Source of the DNA: Rickettsia typhi
GTDB taxonomy: Bacteria > Pseudomonadota > Alphaproteobacteria > Rickettsiales > UBA1997
Length of the DNA stretch: 64,000 nucleotides
Assembly (NCBI GenBank): GCA_945865905.1
Contig: CAMBFC010000003.1
Location: 1-64,000 of the forward strand
Direction of reading: 5' to 3'
Made by a program: the position numbers and the translations under genes. Numbering within the stretch: the first letter of the stretch is position 1; the number at the start of each line of letters is the position of its first letter. Positions 29,417 to 38,393 of the stretch are shown here, piece after piece. Under the pieces are notes generated by a model. The model ran no database searches and was not told where the DNA came from. It saw nothing but the letters and a program-made list of their open reading frames with translations.

Positions 29417-32077
29417 TTAATTAATCTGGTTATTTAGTACATATTGTAAAATGCCGCCGCGCTTATAATATTCGACCTCATTGCTGGTGTCGATTCCGCA
29501 TGTTAAAATGACCTCAATTTTTGTGCCATCATTTTTGGTGATGATACATTTTATGTCTTGCTTTGGCTTGATATTAGGGCTTATTCCTAAAATATCAACT
29601 GTTTCATTGCCTGTTAGTTGCAAAGTTTTGCGATTATCGGCTGACTTAAAAATTAACGGCATAACGCCCATGCCAATTAGGTTGGAGCGGTGGATTCTTT
29701 CAAAACTTTCGGCGATAACAGCTTTAACGCCAAGCAGCATTGTGCCCTTGGCGGCCCAATCGCGAGAAGATCCAGTGCCATATTCTTTGCCAGCAAAAAT
29801 TACTAGAGGAATATTTTTTGCTTTGTAAGACATTGCTCCATCATAAATTGAAACAATATCCTCTAAGCCATTGATTTTAGTGAATCCGCCCTCTTTTACA
29901 CCGCCAAGCATTTCGTTTTTAATGCGAACATTGGCAAAAGTGCCGCGCATCATTACTTCGTGGTTACCGCGCCTTGCGCCATATGAGTTGAAGTCTTTTT
30001 GTGTAACGGCGTGATCTTTTAAATAAACTGCAGCTGGCGAAGTGCCAGAAATATTGCCTGCAGGAGAAATATGATCTGTTGTAATTGAATCGCCAAAAAT
30101 CCCTAAAACATTTGCACCATTGATTTCATTGGCATTAGACTGGTTTAGATCATCAAAAAAGTTGGGCAAGCGGATATAAGTGCTATTTTTATCCCAGCTA
30201 TAAGTGCTTGATTTTTCGGTAGCAATTTTTTGCCAAGCCTCATCACCTTTAAACAAATCAGAATATTTTTTAGCAAAAACTTCGCGAGTTACAAATTGAT
30301 TAATCAAGGCATCAATCTCTGATTTTAAAGGCCAGATATCTTTGAGAAAAACTTGATTGCCATTTTTATCAATGCCAATTGCATCGCTTGCAAGGTTGAT
30401 TTTTACTGTTCCTGCAAGTGCATAAGCCACAACTAAGGGAGGTGAAGCAAGATAATTTGCTTTAACTAAAGGATGGACGCGCCCTTCAAAATTGCGGTTT
30501 CCTGATAGAACTGCGGCAACAACAAGATTTTTTGCCTTGATGTTTTCTTCGATTTTATCATGCAATGGGCCAGAATTGCCGATACAGGTTGTGCAGCCAT
30601 ATCCCACAACATTAAAACCAAGCTGATCAAGATAATTTTGTAAGCCAGATTTTTCGAGATATTCGCTCACTACTTGTGATCCGGGGGCGATTGAAGTTTT
30701 AACAAAACTCTTCACTTTTAAGCCTTTTTCGATTGCTTTTTTTGCTACTAAACCGGCAGCAATTAAAACTGAAGGATTTGAGGTGTTGGTGCAAGAGGTG
30801 ATTGCTGCAATAGCCACATCGCCATCACCAAAATCAGAGTTTATTTCTGCGAGTTGCGTGCGTTTATTTTCAGCGTTGCCGAGTTCTTTAAACATAACAT
30901 CAAAAGATTCGCTAACTTTTTCTAATATAACTTTATCTTGCGGTCTTTTTGGACCAGCTAATGAGGCTTCAACCTTTGAAACATCTAGCTCTATAACCTC
31001 ACTAAAATCTGGGGTAAAATTATAATCAGTCACAAATAATCCTTGCGCTTTAGCATAATTTTCGACTAAGGCAATGTTTTCTTCGCTACGGGCTGTAAGG
31101 TTGAGATATTTTATATTTTCAGCATCGATGGGGAAAATTCCGCAAGTTGCGCCATATTCAGGGGCCATGTTAGCAATGGTGGCGCGGTCTGCAAGACTTA
31201 AATTGGCTAGTGCTGGGCCAAAAAATTCAACGAATTTTCCGACAACGCCTTTTTTGCGCAAAATATTTGTGACGGTTAGAACCAGATCTGTCGCGGTGAT
31301 TCCCTCTTTCATCTTGCCGCTAAGTTTGAAGCCAATAACTTCTGGAATGAGCATTGATATAGGTTGGCCAAGCATTGCTGCTTCTGCCTCAATGCCGCCA
31401 ACGCCCCAGCCTAAAACTGCAAGGCCGTTGATCATTGTGGTGTGACTATCTGTCCCTACTACTGTATCAGGATAGGCGATTGTTTCACCATCGCAATCTT
31501 TGTTCCACACTACGCGCGCAAGGTTTTCTAGGTTCACTTGGTGGCAAATGCCGGTTCCGGGTGGAACAACGCGAAAATTATTGAAGGATTTTTGCGCCCA
31601 TTTTAAAAATTCATAGCGTTCGCGATTGCGCTCAAACTCCATATCAACATTGATTTTGAGGGAATCTTTTGACCCAAAAGAATCAACCTGTACCGAGTGA
31701 TCGATCACCAAATCAACAGGCACCAAAGGATTAATGCTGGCAGGGTTTTTTCCAATTTTGCTAACAGCATCGCGCATCGCCGCCAAATCAACAACCGCAG
31801 GCACTCCGGTAAAATCTTGCATTAAAACTCGTGCTGGTGAAAAAGCGATTTCAATGCGTTTTTCAGGGTTTTTTACTGAATCGATTAGGCTAGAAATATG
31901 GTTTTCATTGACAATATCACCATCAAAATTTCTGATTAGATTTTCGAGTAGAATTTTTAAGCTGTAAGGTAGTTTTGAAATGTCTTTCTCAAGCTTGTTG
32001 GCAGCATCTTGCAGCGAATAATATTTATATTCTTTGTTGCCAACTTTTAGAGATGATTTGTCTGTAAAATTTTTCAT
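29417..32077 (-). CDS. acnA: Aconitate hydratase
   Basis: Iron-sulfur enzyme that interconverts citrate and isocitrate in the TCA cycle. The 886-aa length and the IRP/AcnA-type sequence (FTGVPAVVDLAAMRDA, AYPDTVVGTDSHTTMINGL) identify AcnA rather than AcnB. The [4Fe-4S] cysteines are visible in ITSCTNTSNPSV and GYGCTTCIGNSGP. The swivel domain contains NSYGARRGNHEVMMRGTFAN and EYGTGSSRDWAAKG. It is transcribed towards hpf and rpsU. Confidence 0.97.
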   Translation of the reverse strand: MKNFTDKSSLKVGNKEYKYYSLQDAANKLEKDISKLPYSLKILLENLIRNFDGDIVNENHISSLIDSVKNPEKRIEIAFSPARVLMQDFTGVPAVVDLAAMRDAVSKIGKNPASINPLVPVDLVIDHSVQVDSFGSKDSLKINVDMEFERNRERYEFLKWAQKSFNNFRVVPPGTGICHQVNLENLARVVWNKDCDGETIAYPDTVVGTDSHTTMINGLAVLGWGVGGIEAEAAMLGQPISMLIPEVIGFKLSGKMKEGITATDLVLTVTNILRKKGVVGKFVEFFGPALANLSLADRATIANMAPEYGATCGIFPIDAENIKYLNLTARSEENIALVENYAKAQGLFVTDYNFTPDFSEVIELDVSKVEASLAGPKRPQDKVILEKVSESFDVMFKELGNAENKRTQLAEINSDFGDGDVAIAAITSCTNTSNPSVLIAAGLVAKKAIEKGLKVKSFVKTSIAPGSQVVSEYLEKSGLQNYLDQLGFNVVGYGCTTCIGNSGPLHDKIEENIKAKNLVVAAVLSGNRNFEGRVHPLVKANYLASPPLVVAYALAGTVKINLASDAIGIDKNGNQVFLKDIWPLKSEIDALINQFVTREVFAKKYSDLFKGDEAWQKIATEKSSTYSWDKNSTYIRLPNFFDDLNQSNANEINGANVLGIFGDSITTDHISPAGNISGTSPAAVYLKDHAVTQKDFNSYGARRGNHEVMMRGTFANVRIKNEMLGGVKEGGFTKINGLEDIVSIYDGAMSYKAKNIPLVIFAGKEYGTGSSRDWAAKGTMLLGVKAVIAESFERIHRSNLIGMGVMPLIFKSADNRKTLQLTGNETVDILGISPNIKPKQDIKCIITKNDGTKIEVILTCGIDTSNEVEYYKRGGILQYVLNNQIN

Positions 32078-32129
32078 ATAATTTATTTTTTTTGTGCTGT
32101 AGAATTTTATTTAAAAAAATCTTCTACAA

Positions 32130-32804
32130 TTATCCCGTTGTAGATACAATCCAATTTGGATTCGTTGAATTTAAATCTTTTTTAAATGTCCAAATATCAT
32201 GCATTTCTTGAATTTCATCTTTTTTGCCTTCAATTATTTCGTTAGTTTTATTGGTAAAATAATTGATTTGTCTCGAGGTAATTTTTACTGTTATCAAAGC
32301 TTTTTCATCAGCGATTATTGCTTCTAAAATTTCTGCTTTTTCAATAGCAATTAAGTTGCTGCAAAGATTTTTTTCTTCAGTATCGCGCTTCAAAATTGCA
32401 CTTTCAAATCCAGCATAAATTTTATCAGAGAGTAAAAACTTTAAAGTCGTTAGATCCTTATCAGCAAAGGCTTTGATGATCATTTCGAAGCATGATTTTG
32501 TGCCATTGATGAAAAATTCAGCAGTGATATTGCAGCGTTGAAAAATTTGCAGAAGATTTTGTTTGAGAGGTTCAGAAAGTTTGCCGAGAATTTTTTCGTT
32601 AGATTGATTTTGTTGCTCGATAGATTGCTCGATTGCTTTTTCTACAGCGCCAGAAATTTGCTTTTGAATAGTGATGATTTTTTCACGATCAGCTTTTATT
32701 TTTTCGGTGATTTTAGTTTTTTCTTCATCAGAAATTTTGCCGAGTTCTGCTCGCAGTTTAAAAAATATAAATATCGAAACTGCTGCGAAGAAAATTATAT
32801 CCAT
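32130..32804 (-). CDS. Tim44/TimA-like domain protein
   Basis: A 224-aa protein with an N-terminal membrane helix (about 2-18), a charged helical stretch (about 20-80), and a Tim44-like C-terminal domain (CNITAEFFINGTKSCFEMII, FADKDLTTLKFLLSDKIYAG, ending DIWTFKKDLNSTNPNWIV). The bacterial relatives of mitochondrial Tim44 are found mainly in alphaproteobacteria, where they are inner-membrane proteins. Their role is not settled. The gene is followed upstream by tRNA-His on the same strand. Confidence 0.85.
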   Translation of the reverse strand: MDIIFFAAVSIFIFFKLRAELGKISDEEKTKITEKIKADREKIITIQKQISGAVEKAIEQSIEQQNQSNEKILGKLSEPLKQNLLQIFQRCNITAEFFINGTKSCFEMIIKAFADKDLTTLKFLLSDKIYAGFESAILKRDTEEKNLCSNLIAIEKAEILEAIIADEKALITVKITSRQINYFTNKTNEIIEGKKDEIQEMHDIWTFKKDLNSTNPNWIVSTTG

Positions 32805-32821
32805 TTAATATACTGTGTAAT

Positions 32822-32899
32822 TGGGGCAAGCGACGGGATTCGAACCCGCGACCCTTGGTACCACAAACCAATGCTCTAACCAACTGAGCTACGCCTGCC
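32822..32899 (-). tRNA. tRNA-His (GUG anticodon)
   Basis: The complete cloverleaf folds by eye: the acceptor GCAGGCG pairs with CGCTTGC, the anticodon stem TTGGT/ACCAA holds loop TTGTGGT with anticodon GTG, and the T arm has GGTTCGAAT. The extra G at position -1 opposite C73, the identity mark of tRNA-His, is encoded, and CCA is encoded too. Confidence 0.97.
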
Positions 32900-32950
32900 A
32901 TAATTTAAACGAGGTTTAATCTTACAACCTCATTGTTTAATTTGAAATAA

Positions 32951-33418
32951 TTATTCTTTAATTTCAAAAATTGCATCAATTTCAACGGCAACGCCACGAG
33001 GTAGGGACCCTGATCCAACCGCAGCACGAGCGTGTTTGCCGGCATCTCCAAAAACTTCAACCATTAAATCAGAGGCGCCATTAGCCACTGCTGGGTGATC
33101 AGTAAAAGTTGCATCGGCATTAACAAAAACTCCAAGTTTAACGCAACGCACAACTTTATCGAGATTGCCGCCACAAGCTGATTTAACTTGTGAAATTAAA
33201 TTGATTGCACAAAGGCGGGCCGCTTTTTTAGCATCTTCAGGGCTAATTTGTGATCCAACTTTTCCTACATATTTTAATTCACCATTTTCAAGGGGAAGTT
33301 GTCCAGAAATAACAACTTGTGAGCCAGTTTTTACAAAGCCAACATAATTAGCAACCGGTGCTGCAGCTTGTGGAATAGTGATTCCAAGGCTAGTAAGTTT
33401 TTCTTCGATTTTAGACAT
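32951..33418 (-). CDS. ridA: RidA/YjgF-family enamine/imine deaminase
   Basis: A 155-aa member of the YjgF/YER057c/UK114 family. It has the long N-terminal form with QVVISGQLPLENGELKYVGK and the C-terminal RAAVGSGSLPRGVAVEIDAI, with the Arg that binds the substrate carboxylate. RidA hydrolyses reactive enamines released by PLP enzymes such as threonine dehydratase and protects other PLP enzymes. The ilvC gene in the window is consistent with branched-chain amino acid synthesis that would need it. Confidence 0.88.
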   Translation of the reverse strand: MSKIEEKLTSLGITIPQAAAPVANYVGFVKTGSQVVISGQLPLENGELKYVGKVGSQISPEDAKKAARLCAINLISQVKSACGGNLDKVVRCVKLGVFVNADATFTDHPAVANGASDLMVEVFGDAGKHARAAVGSGSLPRGVAVEIDAIFEIKE

Positions 33419-33463
33419 ATTTTTTTATTTTATTAGTTGGTTAGTAAATATAAAATTAATTCA

Positions 33464-33619
33464 ATTTTTTGTACAATATATTTTGTGCGGCGAAAGGAGG
33501 ATGCTCTGAAGCGAGTTCCATTTTTATCGCAAGCTAAGCTTGCCTTAAATCAGATAAAAAGGGTGTCTGAGCATCAGAGTGTCCTCCTTTCGCCGCACAA
33601 AATATATTGTACAAAAAAT
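33464..33619 (+). repeat. Palindromic element family B, copy 1
   Basis: Arms 33464-33501 and 33582-33619 (38 nt each) are perfect reverse complements. The 80-nt core between them holds the family B landmarks in order: GCGAGTTCC, a variable stem TTTTTATC pairing with GATAAAAA, the constant hairpin GCAAGCTAAGCTTGC, TTAAATCAGAT, and GGTGTCTGAGCA. It fills most of the bioB-ridA spacer, four bases from the bioB stop, so it could also act as a terminator. An open frame runs through it but is not credible as a gene. Confidence 0.9.
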
Positions 33620-33622
33620 AAC

Positions 33623-34627
33623 CTATTCTCCGCTAATTCCAAGTTTAGCAAAAAGCTTCTGATCGCGCTCTATTTCTGGATTTGAAGTAGTTAGCAATTT
33701 TTCGCCATAAAAAATAGAATTGGCTCCAGCCAAGAAACATAAGGCCTGAACCTGCTCGTTCATATTTTCTCTTCCTGCCGAAAGACGAACTTTTGCTTGC
33801 GGCATCATGATTCGCGCTACTGCAATTGTGCGAATAAAATCAAATGGATCAAGATCTGCAACATTTTCGAGTGGTGTGCCCTTAACTTTTACTAGCATGT
33901 TGATCGGCACCGATTCTGGCTGCTTTGGCAAATTGGCTAAAATTATTAACATTTTAGCGCGATCTTCGAGCTTTTCTCCCATGCCAACAATGCCGCCAGA
34001 GCAAACATTTAAGCCTGCTTCGCGCACATTTTGTAAGGTTTTAAGGCGATCTTGAAAATTGCGAGTTGAGATAATTTCAGAGTAAAATTCTTCGCTAGAA
34101 TCGATATTGTGATTATAATAATCGAGGCCCGCTTCTTTTAACTTTTTACTTTGTGAATCAGTTAGCATCCCTAGAGTCATGCAGGTTTCAAGGCCAGTAT
34201 TTTTTACGGCATCAACGATATTGCAGATTTTTTCAACATCGCGATCATGCAAACTGCGCCAAGCTGCTCCCATGCAAAAACGCGATGCACCTGCTTGTTT
34301 AGCGGCGTTGGCGGCTTCAAGAATTTTATCTAATCCGAGCATTGTTTCTTTTTCTAGGCCAGTATCATAATGGGCGGATTGTGGGCAATATTTGCAATTT
34401 TCGGGGCAGGCACCGGTTTTTATACTTAGCAAAGTACTGATTTGAACCTTGTTAGCATCGTGAAAGCGGCGGTGAATTTCGGCAGCTTTAAAAATTAAAT
34501 CATTGAAGGGGAGGTTGAAAATTTGCAATACTTCTTCAACTTGCCAATCGTGTCTGGTGTTGGCATCGTAGGCTGCTAGTTGCAGTATTTTGGTGATTTC
34601 GTTTTGTGATTCGGATGGTTGTTTCAT
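33623..34627 (-). CDS. bioB: Biotin synthase
   Basis: Radical SAM enzyme that inserts sulfur into dethiobiotin in the last step of biotin synthesis. The radical SAM cluster motif CPENCKYC and QSAHYDTG follow near residue 55-70, and the sacrificial [2Fe-2S] cluster ligands are consistent with [12 protein letters not shown] and GLETCMTLG. At 334 aa it is the normal size. It stands alone, with a family B palindrome at its 3' end and a family A palindrome 120 bases upstream of its start. bioF and a BioH-like gene are at other loci. Confidence 0.96.
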   Translation of the reverse strand: MKQPSESQNEITKILQLAAYDANTRHDWQVEEVLQIFNLPFNDLIFKAAEIHRRFHDANKVQISTLLSIKTGACPENCKYCPQSAHYDTGLEKETMLGLDKILEAANAAKQAGASRFCMGAAWRSLHDRDVEKICNIVDAVKNTGLETCMTLGMLTDSQSKKLKEAGLDYYNHNIDSSEEFYSEIISTRNFQDRLKTLQNVREAGLNVCSGGIVGMGEKLEDRAKMLIILANLPKQPESVPINMLVKVKGTPLENVADLDPFDFIRTIAVARIMMPQAKVRLSAGRENMNEQVQALCFLAGANSIFYGEKLLTTSNPEIERDQKLFAKLGISGE

Positions 34628-34746
34628 CTTTGTAATTTATAATTTTTTATACTTCGTTAGGACATTTATCTTAACGAATAATAAACTTTTTGTTCGTGCC
34701 ACTAATTTATTTTTTTAGTAACATACTCGTCGCATTATTCGTTGTA

Positions 34747-34827
34747 GATAAATCATAGGAGAGGAAGTCGATTTATGTAGCTGTGCTTGCGCGCGAAATA
34801 AATTGATTTCCTCTCCTATGATTTATC
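34747..34827 (+). repeat. Palindromic element family A, copy 2
   Basis: Arms 34747-34775 and 34799-34827 (29 nt each) are complementary with two mismatches and flank the 23-nt centre at 34776-34798, identical to copy 1 and copy 3. The outer parts of the arms resemble copy 1 (ATAAATCAT then a purine-rich segment), but the inner part differs (GGAGAGGAAGTCG against GGAGAGAAGGTTA), with compensating changes in the other arm. It sits between the start of bioB and the end of midA. Confidence 0.9.
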
Positions 34828-34895
34828 GTGGAAGCACAATCTCAATCCAGTTGTCATGGAAGCAAGATCTTAAAGCAACCAAACCATTATAAACC

Positions 34896-36011
34896 CTAAC
34901 TCCAAATTATCAAGCATTTGAACAGTTCGCCCATTTGCTCTCGATCTATCAATCGATCAATAGCAGAATTTTGTTCATCATCATTTTTATCGCATAAAAT
35001 TTTTCTTCTTTCTTCGATTCCTAAGCTCAACAAAAATTCTCTCTGAGTTATTAATGATGAGTTTAGTTGAAAATTTTTCGCACAATTTTGCAGGGCAGAA
35101 AAGTTCACCAGAGTAGTGATATCGCGCTCGTAAGCATCTTGCAGAACATCATGATATTGATGATTTTTTAATGCTTGCAAAGTGCTTTTTAGTGGTGGAT
35201 TTAAGTAGCCATAATCGATGATTAGGCCGATTCCACCTTGTGTTTTAAGGCTTTCTGCAAGTTCATTCATAAAACTTATTGCAGCAAAACTATGTTCAAA
35301 AATTGCATTTTCTGCTATTGATTTTTTGTCAGTCGCATCATTAATTTTTTGATTGGTAGAATTTGCATCGCCCGCCAAATCATTATTTATAAGGCTTTGC
35401 ACCATTTTATTTTTTATTGCATTAAAATTTTCAGCGCAAAAAACTAATTCATCTTCTAAAATTCCAACCATTCTTTCTTGCCAACCGCTAGCCGTTTTAA
35501 TAAATTGATGAGTTGGAAAACAATCAAAAAGCTCATTAGCAAAAAAATAAATTTCGCAATCAGAATTTTGTTTTTTAAAACTTGCAAAATCTTGATACCA
35601 GTTGATTGCCACGCCGCAATCTTGCAAATTTTCTTGCTGAATTTTTGTTAAAGATTCACTGATTTCAATAATATGAAACGATACGCGCTCTTTAATATCA
35701 AGCTCTCGTCCTAGTTTTTTAGTTAATGCTGAAATTGTAAAAATAATATCGTGAAATAAAGTGCCTCGGCCGGCGCCAATTTCTACCAAGGCAATTTTTT
35801 TATTTGAAGCTAAAATAAAATTGAGAAAATAGGCAGCAATTAGCTCGCCAAAAGTTTGGCTGATTTCGGGCGCTGTAATAAAATCACCTTTTTTGCCGAT
35901 GGGTTTTTTGGTGCGATAATAGCCGTGAAGCGGGTTGAACATTGCTTCATTGATAAAATCGGCGATCGATAGTGATCCGTTATTTTTGATTAGTGACTTT
36001 ATTTTATCCAT
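34896..36011 (-). CDS. midA: MidA/NDUFAF7-family SAM-dependent methyltransferase
   Basis: A protein-arginine methyltransferase family that in mitochondria methylates the NDUFS2 subunit during complex I assembly. Motifs are MFNPLHGYYRTKKPIGKKGD near residue 30, TAPEISQTFGELIAAYF, the SAM site ALVEIGAGRGTLFHDI, and FANELFDCFPTHQF. I chose ATG 36011 (protein MDKIKSLIKN); a start at 36035 would fall inside the terminator hairpin of the preceding gene. An NDUFA12 homologue at 62 kb is another complex I-related gene in this window. Confidence 0.9.
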   Translation of the reverse strand: MDKIKSLIKNNGSLSIADFINEAMFNPLHGYYRTKKPIGKKGDFITAPEISQTFGELIAAYFLNFILASNKKIALVEIGAGRGTLFHDIIFTISALTKKLGRELDIKERVSFHIIEISESLTKIQQENLQDCGVAINWYQDFASFKKQNSDCEIYFFANELFDCFPTHQFIKTASGWQERMVGILEDELVFCAENFNAIKNKMVQSLINNDLAGDANSTNQKINDATDKKSIAENAIFEHSFAAISFMNELAESLKTQGGIGLIIDYGYLNPPLKSTLQALKNHQYHDVLQDAYERDITTLVNFSALQNCAKNFQLNSSLITQREFLLSLGIEERRKILCDKNDDEQNSAIDRLIDREQMGELFKCLIIWS

Positions 36012-36019
36012 AAATATAT

Positions 36020-36067
36020 AAAAAAACCCTCGCAAGATTGCTAGAAATTCTAGCCTTGCGAGGGTTT
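36020..36067 (-). terminator. Intrinsic terminator of the second pilin-LamG gene, overlapping the midA leader
   Basis: A perfect 13-bp stem AAACCCTCGCAAG/CTTGCGAGGGTTT (36025-36037 with 36055-36067) encloses an inner GCTAGAA/TTCTAGC stem, and is followed on the minus strand by a run of seven Ts. It ends only about 9 bases before the midA ATG. Confidence 0.85.
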
Positions 36068-36089
36068 AATATTAACAATAAATTCTAAA

Positions 36090-37019
36090 TTATAAACCTG
36101 TGATTGCCCATTTTTTAAGAAGATAATCCTCAACCGCGACTCTTTCTTCAGCTTTTAAGGCGCGAGTGTAAAAAATTATTTCTCCAATATCGCCGTTAAA
36201 ATAAGTTTGAGCTGCGCCATTATGACTAGAGCCAATTGTAGCGGCCGCATAAGCAGATAATGTGCTTAAAGCTGGCGTGCCAACTGATGTTAAAGTAGAA
36301 GCCGTTGCTGATCCGTTAAGATAATGCGCAAAAGAGGCTGCTCCAGTGGCAATTGTGGCGTTTACAAAACTGTGAAGCCTTGGTGTCGGTTGTGAATAGG
36401 GGGCAATTGCAGGAGTTGATCCAACTGTATAAAGACTAGACGAGCTGCCTTGAGCAAAACGAAAAGTAGAAGTTGCTGAATAGCCAAATTCTAAAGCAGT
36501 ATTAGTTGTTGGTGTAGCTGATTTTCCAAGAAAATAAAGTGCAGCCGCCGTTCTTCTTTGCTCAACCACAAAAATTGTGTAATCAACGCCAGCTAAAAAT
36601 GTTCCGTCAAAATCAAGTGAATCATTGGTACCATCAAATCTAAGGCAGGGCAATCCGTTTATGCAGCTTGCGTAATAATAAGGGTATGTGTTGGTAGCGC
36701 CAATATTGCTGGCATTGCGCTTGATAGATGATGAGGTGTTGATATCATACCAATAGCTGACGCCGCTGCCACCAGTAAGCGCGCTATCTTCAGCTTCTGC
36801 ATCAATAAAGCTGGTTGTTGAGGTAGTATCAAACCATGCCGCCAAATCTTTTATTGAAGATACGGGGCCGCTTTGTGTTTGGCTGCGTGCTGCTGATAAT
36901 TTGAACTGCTTGATCAATCTGCTTGATTGAGTAATGCCAGCGATGATGATTCCGATAATTAAAAGAACAATAGATAACTCGATTAGAGAAAAAGCTTTTT
37001 TGTTTTGTAGGTTTTTCAT
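36090..37019 (-). CDS. Type IV pilin-like protein with C-terminal LamG-type domain, copy 2
   Basis: A 309-aa paralogue in design of the pilin-like protein at 25.6 kb. The leader MKNLQNKKA is followed by FSLIELSIVLLIIGIIIAG, with predicted cleavage between Ala9 and Phe10 and Glu at mature position 5. The rest is Ser/Thr/Ala-rich beta structure with INGLPCLRFDGTNDSL and DYTIFVVEQRR, ending YFNGDIGEIIFYTRALKAEE, typical of a laminin-G-like domain. A strong terminator follows. Two cysteines (SCINGLPC) may form a disulfide. It is a single-gene unit with no assembly genes nearby. Confidence 0.82.
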   Translation of the reverse strand: MKNLQNKKAFSLIELSIVLLIIGIIIAGITQSSRLIKQFKLSAARSQTQSGPVSSIKDLAAWFDTTSTTSFIDAEAEDSALTGGSGVSYWYDINTSSSIKRNASNIGATNTYPYYYASCINGLPCLRFDGTNDSLDFDGTFLAGVDYTIFVVEQRRTAAALYFLGKSATPTTNTALEFGYSATSTFRFAQGSSSSLYTVGSTPAIAPYSQPTPRLHSFVNATIATGAASFAHYLNGSATASTLTSVGTPALSTLSAYAAATIGSSHNGAAQTYFNGDIGEIIFYTRALKAEERVAVEDYLLKKWAITGL

Positions 37020-37131
37020 TTTAAAAAAAATTAAACTATCAATGTGTCGACAAAATTAAGATAAATCAATAATATAGCAACCAGTTTTTAGCTAAAAATT
37101 CTCATCCAACATAAAAAATAGCTTTGTCTGC

Positions 37132-37160
37132 TTGATTTGAATTAAAAAATAACTTAAAAT
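37132..37160 (+). promoter_or_regulatory. Candidate sigma-70 promoter for ilvC
   Basis: TTGATT (37132-37137), a 17-base spacer and TAAAAT (37155-37160) lie about 65 bases before the ilvC ATG. An AGGAG at 37214-37218 gives ilvC one of the few good ribosome binding sites here. Confidence 0.5.
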
Positions 37161-37216
37161 TGCGATTAAGTCAGTTTATTTATAAAAACTGCAGCGCATA
37201 TTTATTAAAAATTTAG

Positions 37217-38245
<1,029 letters not shown>

Positions 38246-38393
38246 GGTTTGATTTTTTGTTGCGAAAGATTACATAGAAAAATAGAGATTAATGCTTGTG
38301 GGTGATTTTTGCTTGCAAGTTTTTTTGAGAGTGTTTGTATTGGTGGTTGTGGTATTGGGCTAGTAAATTACTTAAATTGCAAATTAATTTTAT

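Noticed and set aside
33437..33685. 82-codon open frame on the plus strand through family B copy 1
   Set aside because: It consists of a palindromic repeat plus antisense of bioB; similar frames through the other family B copies arise from the shared core.
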